Shown in pieces: positions 15,260 through 16,988 of a stretch of 16,988 bases of DNA (position 1 is the first letter of the stretch; each line of letters begins with the position of its first letter). A model generated the notes under the pieces. It did not search any database and was not told where the DNA came from. It saw only the letters and a program-made list of their open reading frames with translations. A program made the translations under genes and the position numbers. Origin of the DNA: Bacteroidia bacterium (GTDB lineage: Bacteria > Bacteroidota > Bacteroidia > Flavobacteriales > Flavobacteriaceae); contig JAHHLF010000026.1 in NCBI GenBank assembly GCA_018679315.1, forward strand, positions 1 to 16,988, read 5' to 3'.

Positions 15260-16988
15260 GTATGGATATACAATTCTTAGCCTTGTTTTGCTTCTTGCCC
15301 AGTGCAATGAGCAGCCAAAACAAAATGATATGGTAAGTGTGAAACCCAAAAAGGAAAAGACAGTAGTCTATCAGGTATTTACCCGATTATTTGGAAATAC
15401 GAATACGACGAATAAAAAATGGGGGACGATTGAAGAGAATGGTGTTGGCAAATTTGAAGATTTTACGGAAACGGCGTTGCAGGAGATCAAGGATCTGGGT
15501 GTCACGCATATTTGGTATACGGGCGTGCCTCATCATGCAACAGCAACAGACTATTCCCAATTCGGTATAAGCAATGACGATCCGGATGTGATCAAAGGAA
15601 GGGCTGGCTCCCCATATGCCGTTAAAGATTATTACAATGTCAATCCGGACCTGGCTATCGAACCGAACAATAGACTCAATGAGTTTAAAGAACTGGTAGC
15701 GCGCACGCATAAGGTGGGACTGAAACTCCTTATTGATATTGTCCCGAATCATGTAGCCCGTAATTATGAAGGGGCTGGCACACCAGATGGTATTGATGTG
15801 ATGGGCAAGAATGATGATACGTCGGTCAACTATACCCGCGACAACAATTTCTATTACATACCTGGTGAATCCTTTGAAGTGCCTGAGTGGAAAGATGGAT
15901 ACCTGCCCTTAGGAGGGGATTCTCACCCTTTGTCTGATTCAAAATTCGCGGAGATACCAGCCAAGTGGACCGGCAACGGTTCCAGACTAGCCCAACCGGA
16001 TATTAATGATTGGTATGAGACCGTTAAGATTAACTACGGGGTCAGGCCTGATGGAAGCTTTGATTTTGACCGCCTGCCTGAGGAGTATTCGACTAACTCT
16101 TTTAAGGAGCACTATGAATTCTGGCAAGGGAGATCAGTGCCCGATTCCTGGACCAAAATTCGCGATATAGTTTCCTTCTGGCTCGATCTGGGAGTGGACG
16201 GTTTCAGATATGATATGGCCGAAATGGTACCCGTTGAATTTTGGAGCTTTTTGAATTCCCATATCAAAATGACGAATTCGGAGGCCTTTTTACTGGCTGA
16301 GGTATATAACCCAGAACTTTACAGAGACTATATCCACAAAGGAAAAATGGATTATCTCTATGACAAAGTAGAACTGTATGACAGCCTCAAGCATATCATG
16401 CAGGGGGATGGTTCGACAGATCATCTGGTGGCTGTTCAAAATGGGATGATGGATATTGAACACCACATGCTGCACTTTCTGGAAAACCACGACGAGCAAC
16501 GGATCGCCAGTCCTGAATTTGCCGGAGATGCTGAGATAGGCAAACCGGCTATGGTAGTTTCCGCCTTGTTAAGCACATCACCAACTATGATCTATTTTGG
16601 ACAGGAAGTAGGGGAGCCAGGAGGGGAAGATGCAGGGTTCGGTAAACCATCACGTACGTCCATTTTTGATTATATAGGGGTACCGCACCATCAACGTTGG
16701 ATGAACGAAAAGGAATTTGACGGGGAGCAGCTTAGTGAGTCAGAAAAAGAATTGCGGGAATTTTACAAGAAGCTTCTGAATATCTCTGTGAATGAGGAAG
16801 CATTTACAGGAGCCTACAAGGAAATACATTCCTATAACCGAGAGCATGCCGAGGGATACGACCATCGGTTGTTTTCTTTTGTCCGATGGACAGAAAACCA
16901 ACATATTATTGTGGTTTCAAATTTTGACAAAGAAAGGTCCTATGATCTGGATTTGACACTCCCATCAGAGCTTATAGAAGAATGGAAC
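15252..16988 (+). CDS. GH13 alpha-amylase-family probable lipoprotein (partial, 3' end off the right edge)
   Basis: The frame opens at ATG 15252, 8 nt inside the end of the upstream GH13 gene, and stays open to the last base (579 codons), so translational coupling is likely. The N-terminus MNKYGYTILSLVLLLAQC looks like a lipoprotein signal with Cys18, although Gln just before the Cys is unusual; NEQPKQND and a Lys-rich linker follow. From residue 43 (VVYQVFTRLFG) the GH13 barrel begins. Conserved regions are DIVPNH (162-167), GFRYDMAE with nucleophile Asp321, LLAEVY with acid Glu350, and ENHDEQR with Asp414. The C-terminal beta domain has begun by about residue 500. The position fits an alpha-amylase acting outside the cytoplasm, as SusG does in Bacteroides, but overall similarity to SusG was not tested. 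Without the C-terminus I cannot say whether a carbohydrate-binding module follows. Confidence 0.9.
   Translation, partial: MNKYGYTILSLVLLLAQCNEQPKQNDMVSVKPKKEKTVVYQVFTRLFGNTNTTNKKWGTIEENGVGKFEDFTETALQEIKDLGVTHIWYTGVPHHATATDYSQFGISNDDPDVIKGRAGSPYAVKDYYNVNPDLAIEPNNRLNEFKELVARTHKVGLKLLIDIVPNHVARNYEGAGTPDGIDVMGKNDDTSVNYTRDNNFYYIPGESFEVPEWKDGYLPLGGDSHPLSDSKFAEIPAKWTGNGSRLAQPDINDWYETVKINYGVRPDGSFDFDRLPEEYSTNSFKEHYEFWQGRSVPDSWTKIRDIVSFWLDLGVDGFRYDMAEMVPVEFWSFLNSHIKMTNSEAFLLAEVYNPELYRDYIHKGKMDYLYDKVELYDSLKHIMQGDGSTDHLVAVQNGMMDIEHHMLHFLENHDEQRIASPEFAGDAEIGKPAMVVSALLSTSPTMIYFGQEVGEPGGEDAGFGKPSRTSIFDYIGVPHHQRWMNEKEFDGEQLSESEKELREFYKKLLNISVNEEAFTGAYKEIHSYNREHAEGYDHRLFSFVRWTENQHIIVVSNFDKERSYDLDLTLPSELIEEWN

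Overview
The window looks like chromosomal DNA of a flavobacterium-type member of the Bacteroidota, probably marine or environmental. The evidence is a SusC/SusD outer-membrane uptake pair, lipoprotein signals followed by acidic residues, a large FG-GAP/ASPIC-UnbV surface lipoprotein, A/T-rich leaders without clear Shine-Dalgarno sites, and moderate GC. I cannot name the genus.

The main content is a compact maltose/starch utilisation locus in two divergent arms around a 323-bp control region (8854-9176). The leftward arm is susC (5725-8853) then susD (4080-5711), closed by a strong hairpin terminator at 4025-4056. The rightward arm is a LacI-family regulator (9177-10199), beta-phosphoglucomutase pgmB (10325-10987), a GH65 maltose phosphorylase (11030-13336), an exported GH13 of the SusA/cyclomaltodextrinase type (13373-15259), and a second GH13 alpha-amylase-type probable lipoprotein. 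The last gene overlaps its predecessor by 8 nt and runs off the right edge (15252 to beyond 16988). A good LacI-type operator palindrome lies at 8946-8961, between susC and the regulator gene.

Inferred pathway: the exported amylases cut alpha-glucan, SusD and SusC capture oligosaccharides and take them across the outer membrane, and an inner-membrane carrier not present here delivers maltose to the cytosol. There the GH65 enzyme phosphorolyses maltose to beta-glucose-1-phosphate plus glucose, and PgmB converts the phosphate ester to glucose-6-phosphate. Neither SusE/SusF nor an inner-membrane maltose transporter is encoded in the window.

Left of the locus, a small DUF1059-type gene (3764-4000, + strand) and a near-complete FG-GAP/ASPIC-UnbV lipoprotein gene (minus strand, start at 3303, running off the left edge) flank a 460-bp intergenic region. 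The lipoprotein gene has the same orientation as susCD but is separated from it by the terminator and the small gene.

I see no tRNA, rRNA, CRISPR array, insertion sequence or phage gene. The genes belong to known families. The parts that merit a second look are the FG-GAP protein of unknown role, the regulatory motifs (operator, a repeated 14-mer, a spaced inverted repeat, an intergenic palindrome), and the minimal SusCD architecture.
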